A DNA stretch of 64,000 bases from Synergistota bacterium (GCA_023450745.1 JAEXGR010000016.1:1-64000), one strand, 5' to 3'. Positions 1 to 8,155 are shown, numbered from the stretch's first letter. The notes: generated by a model not told the origin, from the sequence alone. Numbers and translations: made by a program.

Positions 1-1
1 A

Positions 2-1252
2 AAGGGCGAACGGCTGATGCCTTTGACCAGATACCGGGCGAAACCGGCCGTACCCTTCGCCGCAAAATACCGCATTATAGACTTCGCGCTGTCAAACATG
101 GTCAACAGCGGGCTTTTTTCAATATACTGCCTGATACAGTTCAAGAGCCAGTCGCTTCACGAGCATATCGGCAAGGGCTGGCAGTTCGGCGGCGCTCTGC
201 GCGGCCGCGACTTCTTCGTCAACGTCGTCCCCGCGCAGATGTGGGACGGGGAGCGCTGGTACGAGGGCACGGCGGACGCGATCTTCCAGAACATGCACCT
301 CGTGACGCTCTTCGACGCGGACCGCATCTGCATCTTCGCCGCCGACCACGTCTACAAGATGGACGTTGAACAGATGCTGGCCTACCACATGGACAACAAC
401 GCCGACATTACGGTGGCGGCCTATGTCGTCCCCTCCTCCGAGGCGAGCCAGTTCGGCTGCATCGCGACCGACGCCGACGGGCGCATCATCGACTTCGTCG
501 AAAAACCCGCCGTGCCGCCGGAGATCCCCGGACGCCCCGGCTACAGCTTCGTCTCCATGGGCAACTACATCTTTGAGCGCGAGATCCTCGAGGAATCGGT
601 CCTCTCCGACAACGAGCGCAAAGACAGCACGCACGACTTCGGGCGCGACATTCTGCCGATGCTCTTCAAGGGCTACAAGCTCATGGCTTACGACTTCTCC
701 ACCAACAAGCTGCCCGGCGACGACAGGCCATACTGGAAGGACGTGGGCAGCATCAAAGCCTACTGGGAGGCGCACATGGACCTGCTGCACCACCCCTCGG
801 CGCTCTCGCTCTACAACCAGCAGTGGCCCATCAGGACCGTCTCCTATTCCGATCCGCCGGGATTCACCTATCCCGCGAACGACCACTCGTGCTCGGTGGA
901 CGGCTGCCTCCGCGCCGAAGCAAGCCGCGTCTTGGGCGCCTACGTGCGCAAGAGCGTGCTCTCGCGCAACTGCGTGATCAACTCCGGCTCCGTCATTGAA
1001 GAGACGATCATCGGACAAAACGTCCACGTCGGCGCAAACTGCCGCCTGCGCCGCGTAATCGTCGACGCGCACAACTTCATCCCCGACGGCACCTCGATAG
1101 GCTTCGACCCCGTGGCCGACGCGGAACGGTATCATGTCGACCCGACCTCCGGGATAGTCGTCGTCGGGATGCCGAAGATACAGCTGCGCAAAAAACTCCA
1201 GATCCCCGGCTCATACGAAAACATGTTCACCAACGACGGCTCGGGATTCTAA
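2..1252 (+). CDS. glgC: Glucose-1-phosphate adenylyltransferase, 5'-truncated by the window edge
   Basis: This enzyme makes ADP-glucose from ATP and glucose-1-phosphate, the first committed step of glycogen synthesis in the cytoplasm. The frame is open from base 2 and begins inside the nucleotide-binding motif (GERLMPLTRYRAKPAVPF), so only about ten residues seem to be missing and the methionine at base 17 is internal. Visible motifs are GTADA, the sugar-phosphate-binding FVEKP near residue 165 and YWKDVGS near residue 245. The last third has the hexapeptide rhythm of a left-handed beta-helix. About 416 residues are present, close to the family norm. No other glycogen gene is in view, so any operon lies upstream. 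A strong hairpin follows directly. Confidence 0.95.
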   Translation, partial: KGERLMPLTRYRAKPAVPFAAKYRIIDFALSNMVNSGLFSIYCLIQFKSQSLHEHIGKGWQFGGALRGRDFFVNVVPAQMWDGERWYEGTADAIFQNMHLVTLFDADRICIFAADHVYKMDVEQMLAYHMDNNADITVAAYVVPSSEASQFGCIATDADGRIIDFVEKPAVPPEIPGRPGYSFVSMGNYIFEREILEESVLSDNERKDSTHDFGRDILPMLFKGYKLMAYDFSTNKLPGDDRPYWKDVGSIKAYWEAHMDLLHHPSALSLYNQQWPIRTVSYSDPPGFTYPANDHSCSVDGCLRAEASRVLGAYVRKSVLSRNCVINSGSVIEETIIGQNVHVGANCRLRRVIVDAHNFIPDGTSIGFDPVADAERYHVDPTSGIVVVGMPKIQLRKKLQIPGSYENMFTNDGSGF

Positions 1253-1270
1253 AAAATTTACGAAAAAACA

Positions 1271-1310
1271 AGAAGGCCGGTCCGCTCTCAGTACGCGGAC
1301 CGGCCTTCTT
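1271..1310. terminator. Bidirectional terminator between glgC and the toxin-antitoxin pair
   Basis: A perfect 15-bp stem (AGAAGGCCGGTCCGC at 1271-1285 with its complement at 1295-1309) has a 9-base loop. The better T-rich tail is on the minus strand (1261-1270), so it suits the convergent antitoxin gene as well as glgC. Confidence 0.85.
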
Positions 1311-1356
1311 CTATACGTTTATACGCCGGGTCCGCTATTCAGCCGGCGGCGTGAAA

Positions 1357-1674
1357 TCAGAGCAGGGCGGATATTCCTTTCCTCTCCAGGACATGCAGAA
1401 GCTTTCTTGACGCCCCGGTGGGTTTTTTCGCCCCGGTCTCCCATTTCTGCACCGTTGACAGGCTGGTATTCAGCACTCTGGCAAACGCCGTCTGCGTCAG
1501 GTCCCACCTTTTACGCAGATTTGAGATCATCTCCGGAGTATAGGAGGGCACAGGGTCAAGGCAGAGCGCGTCATATTCGCTCATACGGCTGTCGCCGATG
1601 ATGCCATGTTTATGAAGCGACCTCGCGGCGCCGTGTATCTCAGTAAGTATCGGGCTATTAGTCTTTTCGCTCAT
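1357..1674 (-). CDS. HigA-like antitoxin, XRE-family HTH protein
   Basis: This is a 105-residue protein with a Cro/C1-type helix-turn-helix in its second half (LTQTAFARVLNTSLSTVQKW, about residues 58-77). Proteins of this layout neutralise RelE/HigB-type toxins and repress their own operon by binding operator DNA. Its start lies inside the end of the upstream toxin gene (17-base overlap), so the two are translationally coupled. Toxin-first order is typical of higBA. The assignment rests on HTH recognition, size and the toxin partner. The target and any stress role are unknown. Confidence 0.8.
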   Translation of the reverse strand: MSEKTNSPILTEIHGAARSLHKHGIIGDSRMSEYDALCLDPVPSYTPEMISNLRKRWDLTQTAFARVLNTSLSTVQKWETGAKKPTGASRKLLHVLERKGISALL

Positions 1675-2044
1675 TTTTTATCTCCTCCAAATCATTCTCT
1701 CGCAAAGCGACCTGCAAATTCTCCTCGCCCATTGAAATAAGATCGCAGGCATATTCCCTGAGCGCCTGTAACTCTCTGGCCGATATATTTCCCCGCTGAT
1801 TCTTCTCAAATGCCCACAAGAAAAAATACCTGTCGTCCTTTTTAGCGGCAACGATCGTTCGGGCGCTTCCACGCTTTCCTCTGCCCGGGAGGGCAACTCT
1901 TTTCTTAACTACCATACCCCCCAGCTCAGCGTCTATCAGGCCGTTTTGTATTTCATCTACCGCGTCGCGGAGAGCCCCGTCTGACAACTCAACTTTTTTA
2001 ATCGACTTTATAAATGCGCGCGTTTTAAATATCCTAATCGTCAT
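1658..2044 (-). CDS. RelE/HigB-type toxin (HigB family, about 128 aa)
   Basis: This small basic protein resembles the longer HigB subfamily of RelE-fold toxins: an N-terminal TIRIFKTRAF strand, a basic GRGKRGSARTIVA core and the strand YFFLWAFEKN, followed by a C-terminal helix. Such toxins are ribosome-dependent mRNA interferases, inhibited by the HTH antitoxin encoded immediately downstream and overlapping by 17 bases. The annotated ATG directly abuts a -10-like box and no Shine-Dalgarno sequence precedes it, so the mRNA may be leaderless or the true start may be internal. The pair sits exactly where the catalytic half of the neighbouring truncated FAH-like gene would be expected. Confidence 0.75.
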   Translation of the reverse strand: MTIRIFKTRAFIKSIKKVELSDGALRDAVDEIQNGLIDAELGGMVVKKRVALPGRGKRGSARTIVAAKKDDRYFFLWAFEKNQRGNISARELQALREYACDLISMGEENLQVALRENDLEEIKNERKD

Positions 2045-2071
2045 AATATAGCACTAAGTGCAACTTGTCAA
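2045..2071 (-). promoter_or_regulatory. Promoter with palindromic operator of the toxin-antitoxin pair
   Basis: On the minus strand TTGACA (2066-2071) and TATATT (2045-2050) are separated by 15 bases. Most of that spacer is the palindrome GCACTTAGTGC (2051-2061). An operator between -35 and -10 is the normal arrangement for antitoxin autorepression. The spacer is short, and the -10 box touches the toxin ATG. Confidence 0.55.
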
Positions 2072-2072
2072 T

Positions 2073-2348
2073 CTATCCTTCGTCAGCCGTCTGATAGAAT
2101 TCGCTGACGATCTCCGCCTCCTCTGGCGTAACGATCAGCCTGCGGCTCATATTTTCAAGGATCGTCCTGCCGCCCGCGAGATACCAGCGGTCAAGCAGCT
2201 CCGCCTGCCCGCTTGCGACCAATCTTTCAAGATCCTCCGGCCAGTCGGAGCGCTTCTCCTCGTTCAAAGTCGCTATCCTCACAAAACCGCGTTCGATAAC
2301 GACCGCGGCCCCCTCGCTCCCCTTGCTTCTTATCGTCACAAGCTTCAT
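2073..2348 (-). pseudogene. Free-standing N-terminal domain of an FAH-family protein, probably a truncated gene
   Basis: This 91-residue ORF has a good ribosome-binding site (AAGGGG about 10 bases before the ATG). It resembles the first 85 residues of the FAH-family enzyme at 60060-60983: both start M(K/R)(L/F)(V/A)TI, and both share a W-x(2)-D...G-x-x-x-x-x-x-WY-x-x-GG block and then a Pro before the catalytic domain. Here the frame ends where the catalytic domain should begin, and the toxin-antitoxin pair follows. I see no metal ligands or active-site residues, so hydratase or hydrolase activity is not expected. It could be a remnant or a small stand-alone protein. Confidence 0.5.
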
Positions 2349-2532
2349 CGAAACAGCCCCTTCAAAAGATTTTCGCCTCTATTATAAGCCATCGCCACGG
2401 GCGGACAAAGCGTTCCCGGCCCGATAAACAGGCAGACGCGCAAAAGGCTGCCCCGCGTCCCCGACAGCCTCTCACGCCAGCCATTTCCCCGCCGCGGGAC
2501 AAAAAATACCGCGCGAATCACAGCTTCCGCTA

Positions 2533-2574
2533 TTGACAAATATACCGGCGCGCTGTAATCTACACCAAGTTGGT
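2533..2574 (+). promoter_or_regulatory. Promoter and candidate operator of the Rrf2-isc operon
   Basis: TTGACA (2533-2538) and TAATCT (2556-2561) are 17 bases apart. The palindrome ACCAAGTTGGT (2564-2574) covers the expected transcription start, where an Rrf2/IscR-type repressor could block its own operon. The ribosome-binding site AAGGTGAGG follows at 2579-2587. Confidence 0.65.
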
Positions 2575-2590
2575 AGAGAAGGTGAGGATT

Positions 2591-3049
2591 ATGGCGATCA
2601 CACAAAAATGTCAATACGCCCTGAGGGCGATATACGAACTCGCACGCCGGCAGCAGGAGGGGCCGTGCAAGATCGGCGCGGTCGCCGAAGCGCAGAACAT
2701 CCCCGTGCGCTTCCTGGAAAACATCCTGAGCAGCCTGAAAAGCGCCGGCGTCGTCGATTCCGCGCGCGGCAAGGATGGCGGATATTTTCTTGCGAAGCCT
2801 GCCGATGCGATAACGGTCGGCGAGGTGATACGCTTCATCCAGGGCCCGCTCGGCCCGGTGGAATGCGGCACGCGCATGGAGGAAGACTGCCTGCTGTACG
2901 ACGACTGCGTCTTCCGCCCGCTTTGGGACAAAGCAAGGGAGGCTCTGGAATCCGTCTACGACGGCACGACCTTCCAGGACCTCGTCAATCAATCGGATAA
3001 CAGCTGCCACCGGCCAGACTGCTGGTGCGGCAAAAAGAATAAAATTTAA
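2591..3049 (+). CDS. Rrf2/IscR-family transcriptional regulator
   Basis: This is a 152-residue winged-helix regulator; I chose the start at 2591 because it has the Shine-Dalgarno sequence and matches the family N-terminus (MAITQKCQYALRAIYELA). The wing and recognition region contains the family signature S-x-RGKDGGYFLAKP. Three cysteines near residues 92-107 (C-x7-C-x5-C) lie where IscR binds its Fe-S cluster, and the tail adds two more (CHRPDCWC). It heads an operon with cysteine desulfurase and scaffold genes, so the likely role is sensing Fe-S or cysteine status and repressing Fe-S assembly. The exact cluster ligands cannot be settled from sequence. Confidence 0.88.
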   Translation: MAITQKCQYALRAIYELARRQQEGPCKIGAVAEAQNIPVRFLENILSSLKSAGVVDSARGKDGGYFLAKPADAITVGEVIRFIQGPLGPVECGTRMEEDCLLYDDCVFRPLWDKAREALESVYDGTTFQDLVNQSDNSCHRPDCWCGKKNKI

Positions 3050-3069
3050 ACTCTATGAGGTGAACAGGC

Positions 3070-4248
3070 ATGGCACCACGTGAAGTATATCTTGACAATT
3101 CAGCAACGACAAAAGTGGACCCCAGGGTAACGGAGGCGATGCTTCCCTACTTTTCGGAAAAATACGGCAACCCCAACAGCCTTCATAAGTTTGGACGCGA
3201 GGCCCGCGCCGCGGTCGACAAGGCGCGCTCGCAGGTGGCGGCCCTGATCAACGCCAAGCCTGCCGACATCATCTTTACCGGCGCCGGCAGCGAGGCGGAC
3301 AACCTCGCCATCAAGGGGGCGGCCTGGGCGCTGAAGGAGAAGGGCAAGGGCAATCATATAATAACGAGCGCCATCGAACACCACGCCATCCTTGACACCG
3401 TCAAGTGGCTCGGCAAGATGGGCTTTGAATATACGATCCTCCCCGTAGACGGCAAGGGCATGGTCTCCCCCGCGGACCTTGAGGCGGCGATCCGCCCCGA
3501 AACGATCTTGGCGACGATCATGTTCGCGAACAATGAAATCGGCACCATCCAGCCGATCAAGGCGCTCGGCGAAGTCTGCCATAAGCACGGCGTGATGTTC
3601 CACGTCGACGGCGTGCAGGCGGCGGGACACATCAAGATCGACGTGCAGGAACTGCCGGTAGACATGATGACGATGGCGGCGCACAAAATGTACGGCCCGA
3701 AGGGCCTCGGCGCGCTCTATGTCCGCAAGGGCATCAAGCTGATCCCGACCCTCCACGGCGGCGGACAGGAGTTCGGCCTCCGCTCCGGCACGGAAAACGT
3801 CCCCGGCCTCGTCGGCTTCGGCGTAGCGGCGGAGATCGCGAAGGAGCGCCTCGAGCGCGGCGACGATAAAAAACTCGCCGGCCTCCGCGATTACTTCATC
3901 GACGGCGTCCTCTCAAAGATACCGGAATCGCACCTTACGGGCGCGGCGGGAGACGACCGTCTGCCCTTCCACACGAGCTTCACGGTCAAATACATCGAGG
4001 GCGAGGGTATGCTGCTCCTCCTCGACGCGGCGGGGATCGCGGCCTCGAGCGGCTCGGCCTGCACCTCGGGAAGCCTCGAGCCGAGTTATGTGCTGCTCGC
4101 GACGGGACTCGACCATACCACGGCCCACGGATCGGTGCGCCTGACGATGAGCCACGACACAACCAAAGAAGACATCGACTACGTGCTGGAGAAATTCCCC
4201 GCGATCGTAGAAAAGCTCCGCGCGATGTCGCCCTTTTACAAAAAGTAA
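3070..4248 (+). CDS. iscS: Cysteine desulfurase (IscS/NifS)
   Basis: This PLP enzyme takes sulfur from cysteine as an enzyme persulfide, releases alanine and passes sulfur to the scaffold protein encoded next. Visible features are the N-terminal YLDNSATTKVDPRV, the PLP-lysine region MAAHKMYGPKG near residue 205, RSGTENVPG, and the mobile loop with catalytic Cys in SSGSACTSGSLEPSYVL near residue 327. Its 392 residues match the NifS/IscS size. It lies 20 bases after the Rrf2 gene and 20 bases before the scaffold gene, each with its own ribosome-binding site, which indicates one operon. Confidence 0.95.
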   Translation: MAPREVYLDNSATTKVDPRVTEAMLPYFSEKYGNPNSLHKFGREARAAVDKARSQVAALINAKPADIIFTGAGSEADNLAIKGAAWALKEKGKGNHIITSAIEHHAILDTVKWLGKMGFEYTILPVDGKGMVSPADLEAAIRPETILATIMFANNEIGTIQPIKALGEVCHKHGVMFHVDGVQAAGHIKIDVQELPVDMMTMAAHKMYGPKGLGALYVRKGIKLIPTLHGGGQEFGLRSGTENVPGLVGFGVAAEIAKERLERGDDKKLAGLRDYFIDGVLSKIPESHLTGAAGDDRLPFHTSFTVKYIEGEGMLLLLDAAGIAASSGSACTSGSLEPSYVLLATGLDHTTAHGSVRLTMSHDTTKEDIDYVLEKFPAIVEKLRAMSPFYKK

Positions 4249-4268
4249 TCAGGACAGGAGATGAGGCT

Positions 4269-4763
4269 ATGTACAACCAGAAAGTAGTAGACTATTTCAT
4301 GAATCCGCGCAACGCGGGCAAACTTGACGACGCAAACGCGATCGGCGAGGTCGGAAACCCCACCTGCGGCGACGTCATGAAAATTTACCTCAAGATCGCC
4401 CCCCAAACCGAGGTGATCGAGGATATCAGATTCGAGACCTTCGGCTGCGCGGCGGCGATCGCCACCAGCTCGATGGTGACGGAGCTCGCGAAGGGCAAGA
4501 CGATCGCCGAGGCGCTCAAGATAAACAATAAAGACGTCGCCGACGCTCTGGGCGGCCTGCCCCCCGTGAAACTCCACTGCTCGCTGCTCGCGCAGGAGGG
4601 CATCCAGGCGGCGGTCGCCGACTACTACATGCGCAAAGACGGCAAACTTCCCGAAGGCGTCAATTTCCCCGGCAACTGCGCGGCGTGCGGCGGGGCCTGC
4701 GGCGGCCACGCGGAAGAGGAAGAAGAGCGCTACGTAAGCGAGGACCACCGTGTTGCAGAATAA
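4269..4763 (+). CDS. NifU/IscU-type Fe-S cluster scaffold
   Basis: This 164-residue protein receives sulfur from the desulfurase encoded upstream and builds Fe-S clusters for transfer. The IscU-type domain fills residues 1-130 and keeps the three expected cysteines in GNPTCGD, FGCAAAIA and LHCSLLA. The C-terminus has an extra cysteine/glycine run (CAACGGACGG) and an acidic HAEEEEE tail, as in NifU-like scaffolds of strict anaerobes; it lacks the C-terminal Nfu domain of classical NifU. The stop overlaps the start of the MOSC gene by 14 bases, so the two are translationally coupled. Confidence 0.92.
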   Translation: MYNQKVVDYFMNPRNAGKLDDANAIGEVGNPTCGDVMKIYLKIAPQTEVIEDIRFETFGCAAAIATSSMVTELAKGKTIAEALKINNKDVADALGGLPPVKLHCSLLAQEGIQAAVADYYMRKDGKLPEGVNFPGNCAACGGACGGHAEEEEERYVSEDHRVAE

Positions 4764-5193
4764 CAGGGGAAAAATCATCGCGGTATGCAGCGCCCCGCAG
4801 AAGGGCATGATCAAGCATGACGTGGGCGAAGGACTGCTCATTGAAGGCATCGGCCTGGAGGGAGACGCCCACGCCGGATTCATGCACCGCCAGGTGAGCC
4901 TCATCTCGATGGAAGATATCCGCACAATGATGGCGAAACTGCCGAACCTCGTACCCGGCAGCTTCGCCGAAAACCTCACCACCGAGGGCTTCGACCTTGG
5001 GCAGCTCAAAATCGGCGACCGCCTTAAAGTCGGGGAGACGCTGCTCGAAGTCTCGCAGATCGGCAAAGAGTGCCACTCCCACTGTGAAGTCTTCAAACAG
5101 ACAGGCGAATGCATCATGCCGAAGAAGGGCATCTTCACCAAAGTGATAAAGGGCGGCAGGGTAAAGAGCGGAGACACGATAGAGTTCGCATAA
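4750..5193 (+). CDS. MOSC-domain protein
   Basis: This 147-residue single-domain MOSC protein starts at a GTG inside the end of the NifU-like gene. Visible features are GIGLEGDAHAGFMHRQVSLIS (family GD-x-HAG motif, about residues 34-54) and the cysteine region GKECHSHCEVFKQTGECIM. MOSC domains are known from molybdenum-cofactor sulfurases and are thought to carry sulfur as a persulfide. Its coupling to the desulfurase and scaffold genes suggests delivery of IscS-derived sulfur to a metal cofactor, which is inference. A terminator follows, so it is the last gene of the operon. Confidence 0.85.
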   Translation: MLQNNRGKIIAVCSAPQKGMIKHDVGEGLLIEGIGLEGDAHAGFMHRQVSLISMEDIRTMMAKLPNLVPGSFAENLTTEGFDLGQLKIGDRLKVGETLLEVSQIGKECHSHCEVFKQTGECIMPKKGIFTKVIKGGRVKSGDTIEFA

Positions 5194-5198
5194 AATCC

Positions 5199-5226
5199 AG
5201 GGGCCGCCGCGAGGCGGCCCCTTTTT
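5199..5226 (+). terminator. Terminator of the Rrf2-isc-MOSC operon
   Basis: A perfect 10-bp GC-rich stem (AGGGGCCGCC, loop GCGA, GGCGGCCCCT) is followed by a T run. Confidence 0.9.
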
Positions 5227-5241
5227 AACGGGAGACGAAGA

Positions 5242-7296
5242 TTGACCATGAGCCACGACCATCATCATGAACACGACCATGAAGGACACGGAGCTGACTG
5301 CCGCGAGCCTCACTGCTGCGGGCACAGCCACGGCGGACGGGCGCGCCATCACGTACAGGGGCACGACAGCGGCTGCGGCTGCGCCTCCTGTCATACGCTT
5401 GACAATATATTCAGCGAAAACGAGGCGGACGAGAGAGAACAGCGGGCCGAATTCCGCCGGGAGATAACCTTTCTCGCCGCCGCCGGCGCGGTCTTTATCG
5501 CCGCGCTCGCGCTGGAGGAGCTGGCGCCGGCAATCGCGCCGGAATGGCTCTTCAACGCCGTTTTCGTCGTCCTCTACCTCGCTGCGGGAGTTCCCGTCTT
5601 AAAGACCGCTCTCAAAACCCTCTCCCGCGGTGACATCTTCAACGAATTCACGCTGATGGGCGGCGCGACGCTCGCCGCCATAGCCATCGGCGAAATGTCG
5701 GAGGCGGTCGGCGTCATGCTCTTCTACCGGCTCGGCGAAGCTTTTCAGGAACGCGCCTCCGCCAACTCCCGCCGCTCCATAAAGGCGCTGCTCGCGCAAA
5801 AGCCGATGACGGCGCGGATCGTAACCGACGGCAAAATAGTTGAAAAAGAACCGCAGGAGATCGTCAAGGGCGACATCGTGCAGGTACTCCCCGGAGAAGT
5901 GATCCCCATAGACGGGCACGTGATAAACGGCGTCTCACAGATAGACGCCTCCGCGATCACTGGCGAATCGCTGCCCGTCCCGGCCTCTAAAGGAAGCGAA
6001 GTACACGGGGGCACGCTCTCTCTTGACGGCCTGCTGCTCATCGAAGCGGCGGGGCCCTTCGAGGATTCGACGATCGCGCGGATGCTTGCGATGGTGCAGA
6101 ACGCCGTAGAGCGCAAGTCGCCGACCGAGCGCTTCATCACCCGATTCTCCAAATGGTACACGCCCGCGGTCTTCTTTTTCGCCGCCGCGGTGATGACGCT
6201 GCCGCCGCTTGCCGGTTACGGCGCCTGGCACGAGTGGATATACCGCGGCCTCGTCCTGCTCGTCATCTCCTGCCCCTGCGCGCTCGTCATCTCCATCCCC
6301 TTAGGCTACTTCGGCGGCATCGGCGCGGCCTCCAAAAACGGCATCCTTGTCAAAGGGGCCAACGTCTTCGACGCCGTCGGCAACGTCGAGATCGCCGTCT
6401 TCGACAAGACCGGCACCCTCACCTGCGGGCGGTTCAAACTGACGAAGATGCTGCCGGCCCCCGGCGTCAGCGAACAAGAGCTGCTTGACACCGCGGCGGC
6501 GGCGGAAAACGGCTCCACCCACCCGGTGGCAAAATCGATCATGGCGGCGGCCGGAGAACGGCCGGTGCCGGAAGACGCCGCCATCACCCAGATACCGGGC
6601 AAAGGGATGGTCTGTCGCCTCCACGGGGATACCATCGCCTCGGGCAACGCCGCGCTGCTGGCCGGCTTCGGCGTGACCGCGCCAGAAATAAAAGAACACG
6701 GCACCGTCGTCCACGTCATGAAAAACGGGCGCTACCTGGGCGCGATGGTCGTAGCCGACGCCATTCGCCCCGAGGCGGCAGACGCCGTCTCCGCGCTTCA
6801 CAAGCTCGGCATCAAGGGCGTCTACATGCTGACGGGAGACCGCGACGAAACGGCGTCGAGCGTCGCGAGGGAGCTGAAGCTCGACGGCTACAAGGCGGAG
6901 CTGCTCCCCGGCGACAAAGTCGACGCGCTCAAAGAGATCTGCCGCGGGGACACGAAAAAAACCATCTACGTCGGCGACGGCGTCAACGACGGCCCCGTGC
7001 TCGTCACCTCCGAGACGGGCATCGCCATGGGCGGCTTCGGCTCGCAGGTCGCCGTCGAAGTGGCGGACGCCGTCATCCTCGACGATTCGCCGGGCAAAGT
7101 GGCCGACCTGCTGCGCATCGCGAAAAAGACCCGCGCCATCGTCTGGGAAAACGTCGTCATGGCCCTCAGCGTAAAGGGCGTCTTCCTCGTTTTCGGCGTC
7201 GCGGGACTCGCGGGGCTCTGGGAGGCCGTCTTCGCCGACGTCGGCGTCGCGCTGCTCGCGATACTCAACGCCACGCGGGCCACCAGGATCAAGTAA
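5242..7296 (+). CDS. Heavy-metal-exporting P1B-type ATPase (Zn/Cd/Pb type)
   Basis: This membrane pump uses ATP to expel soft metal cations. In order: a His/Cys-rich N-terminus (residues 1-55, HDHHHEHDHEGH, CCGHSHGG, CGCASC) in place of a classical GMxCxxC domain; membrane segments from about residue 75; the actuator motif TGES near residue 240; the metal-site CPC motif in SCPCALVISIPLG near residue 346; the phosphorylated Asp in DKTGTLT near 390; STHPVAKSI (HP motif) near 427; and GDGVNDGPVL near 577, where the family usually has GDGINDAPVL. The 684 residues and CPC motif fit the ZntA/CadA group. Translation could begin at TTG 5242 or ATG 5248. No metal regulator adjoins it. Confidence 0.92.
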   Translation: MTMSHDHHHEHDHEGHGADCREPHCCGHSHGGRARHHVQGHDSGCGCASCHTLDNIFSENEADEREQRAEFRREITFLAAAGAVFIAALALEELAPAIAPEWLFNAVFVVLYLAAGVPVLKTALKTLSRGDIFNEFTLMGGATLAAIAIGEMSEAVGVMLFYRLGEAFQERASANSRRSIKALLAQKPMTARIVTDGKIVEKEPQEIVKGDIVQVLPGEVIPIDGHVINGVSQIDASAITGESLPVPASKGSEVHGGTLSLDGLLLIEAAGPFEDSTIARMLAMVQNAVERKSPTERFITRFSKWYTPAVFFFAAAVMTLPPLAGYGAWHEWIYRGLVLLVISCPCALVISIPLGYFGGIGAASKNGILVKGANVFDAVGNVEIAVFDKTGTLTCGRFKLTKMLPAPGVSEQELLDTAAAAENGSTHPVAKSIMAAAGERPVPEDAAITQIPGKGMVCRLHGDTIASGNAALLAGFGVTAPEIKEHGTVVHVMKNGRYLGAMVVADAIRPEAADAVSALHKLGIKGVYMLTGDRDETASSVARELKLDGYKAELLPGDKVDALKEICRGDTKKTIYVGDGVNDGPVLVTSETGIAMGGFGSQVAVEVADAVILDDSPGKVADLLRIAKKTRAIVWENVVMALSVKGVFLVFGVAGLAGLWEAVFADVGVALLAILNATRATRIK

Positions 7297-7397
7297 GGGA
7301 CGGTAAAAGTAAATTTTTATGAGCAAAAACTTGACAGCAAAGCTAAAGAGAACAACAATTAGATAATATAATATCGATACAAAAAGGAGAGATTCCC

Positions 7398-7826
7398 ATG
7401 AATCTTAGCGCACGCAATCAACTGAAAGCGGCCGTCGCCGCCGTTAAAAAGGGAGCCGTCAACGACGAAGTATCGCTTCGCCTCGCGGACGGTACGCTGC
7501 TCACCGCCATCATCACCGAGACCAGCTGCGAAAACCTCGGCCTCAAAGAGGGCGCGGAAGCCTACGCGGTGATCAAAGCCTCAAACGTAATGATCGGCTG
7601 CGGCGAAGACGGACTGAAGCTCTCGGCGCGCAACCAGCTCAAAGGCAAAATCACCGCCGTGACAGAGGGCGCGGTAAACTGTGAGATCCTCGTGACCCTT
7701 GCCGGCGGCGAAAAGATCGCCTCCATCATCACCAAAGCCAGCGCCGAAAGACTCGGCCTCAAAGAGGGCAAAGAGGTCTGCGCCATCATCAAGGCCTCTG
7801 ACATCATGGTAGGAATAAAGGCGTAA
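7398..7826 (+). CDS. Tandem-Mop (di-TOBE) molybdate-binding protein, molbindin
   Basis: This 142-residue cytoplasmic protein consists of two repeats of about 68 residues. Each starts with LSARNQLK, continues through a GAVN block and ends in AIIKAS-x-(I/V)M(V/I)G. Each repeat is a Mop domain; proteins with two such domains bind molybdate or tungstate oxyanions and act as a store or buffer. The ATG has a strong ribosome-binding site (AAAGGAGAG). A TTGACA at 7331-7336 with a weak AACAAT 17 bases downstream is a possible promoter, so it is probably transcribed apart from the metal ATPase gene. It may supply metal to molybdo- or tungstoenzymes encoded elsewhere. Confidence 0.9.
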   Translation: MNLSARNQLKAAVAAVKKGAVNDEVSLRLADGTLLTAIITETSCENLGLKEGAEAYAVIKASNVMIGCGEDGLKLSARNQLKGKITAVTEGAVNCEILVTLAGGEKIASIITKASAERLGLKEGKEVCAIIKASDIMVGIKA

Positions 7827-7942
7827 AAAATAACTGCAGGTTAAGATATCCGAGACGTTTTTAACCCGCCCGCGTAAATATCATCATACAAAGGCGATAA
7901 GCGCCGCACTCGATAACTAAAAAGCTGCAAAAACCTGCATTT

Positions 7943-7972
7943 GCCGTACTCGCAAGGGTGCGGCTTTTTTAT
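7943..7972 (+). terminator. Terminator downstream of the molbindin gene
   Basis: A 7-bp stem with one G-T pair (GCCGTAC with GTGCGGC, loop of 8) is followed by TTTTTT. The 116 bases between the molbindin stop and this hairpin hold no ORF I can support. Confidence 0.7.
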
Positions 7973-7983
7973 CTGACTGTTAA

Positions 7984-8012
7984 TTGACCTCGGAATAAAA
8001 TAATGTTACATT
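7984..8012 (+). promoter_or_regulatory. Promoter of the riboswitch leader
   Basis: TTGACC (7984-7989) and TACATT (8007-8012) are separated by 17 bases. Transcription would start near 8019, about 40 bases before the riboswitch core. Confidence 0.5.
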
Positions 8013-8060
8013 CTTCCTACAGAATTATTAATACAATTTTACAACCTAAGTTTCACAAAA

Positions 8061-8141
8061 AGTCAAAGGCAAAACCGCCGAAAGGCGGCTTACGCAAAGC
8101 TAAAGGGTCTTAATCCGCAGGGAAAAGACAGCCAGTTGCCT
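8061..8141 (+). ncRNA. Cyclic-di-GMP-I (GEMM) riboswitch aptamer
   Basis: The segment has the ordered signatures of the GEMM motif: GTCAAAGGCAAAACC, a GCCGAAAGGC stem closed by a GAAA tetraloop, ACGCAAAGC (tetraloop-receptor side), AAGGGTCTTAATCCGCAGGG, then AAGACAGCCAGTTGCC, whose GGTTGCC-like end pairs back to GGCAAAACC to close the first helix. Members of this class bind c-di-GMP between two helices and control motility, biofilm and surface-protein genes. A terminator-like hairpin begins 15 bases downstream. The first long gene after it encodes a secreted surface protein, which is the expected kind of target. Folding was judged by eye. Confidence 0.88.
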
Positions 8142-8155
8142 CTTCACAGGCCATT

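Noticed and set aside
119..1135. A 338-codon minus-strand ORF opposite glgC
   Set aside because: It is a compositional shadow of glgC with repeated Val, Ala, Asp and Arg runs and no recognisable domain.
2345..3010. A 221-codon minus-strand ORF opposite the Rrf2 gene
   Set aside because: It covers the Rrf2 promoter and coding region antisense; the plus strand has a clear Rrf2 protein with promoter and ribosome-binding site.
7562..7807. A minus-strand ORF opposite the molbindin gene
   Set aside because: It is antisense to the two clear Mop repeats and shows no features of its own.
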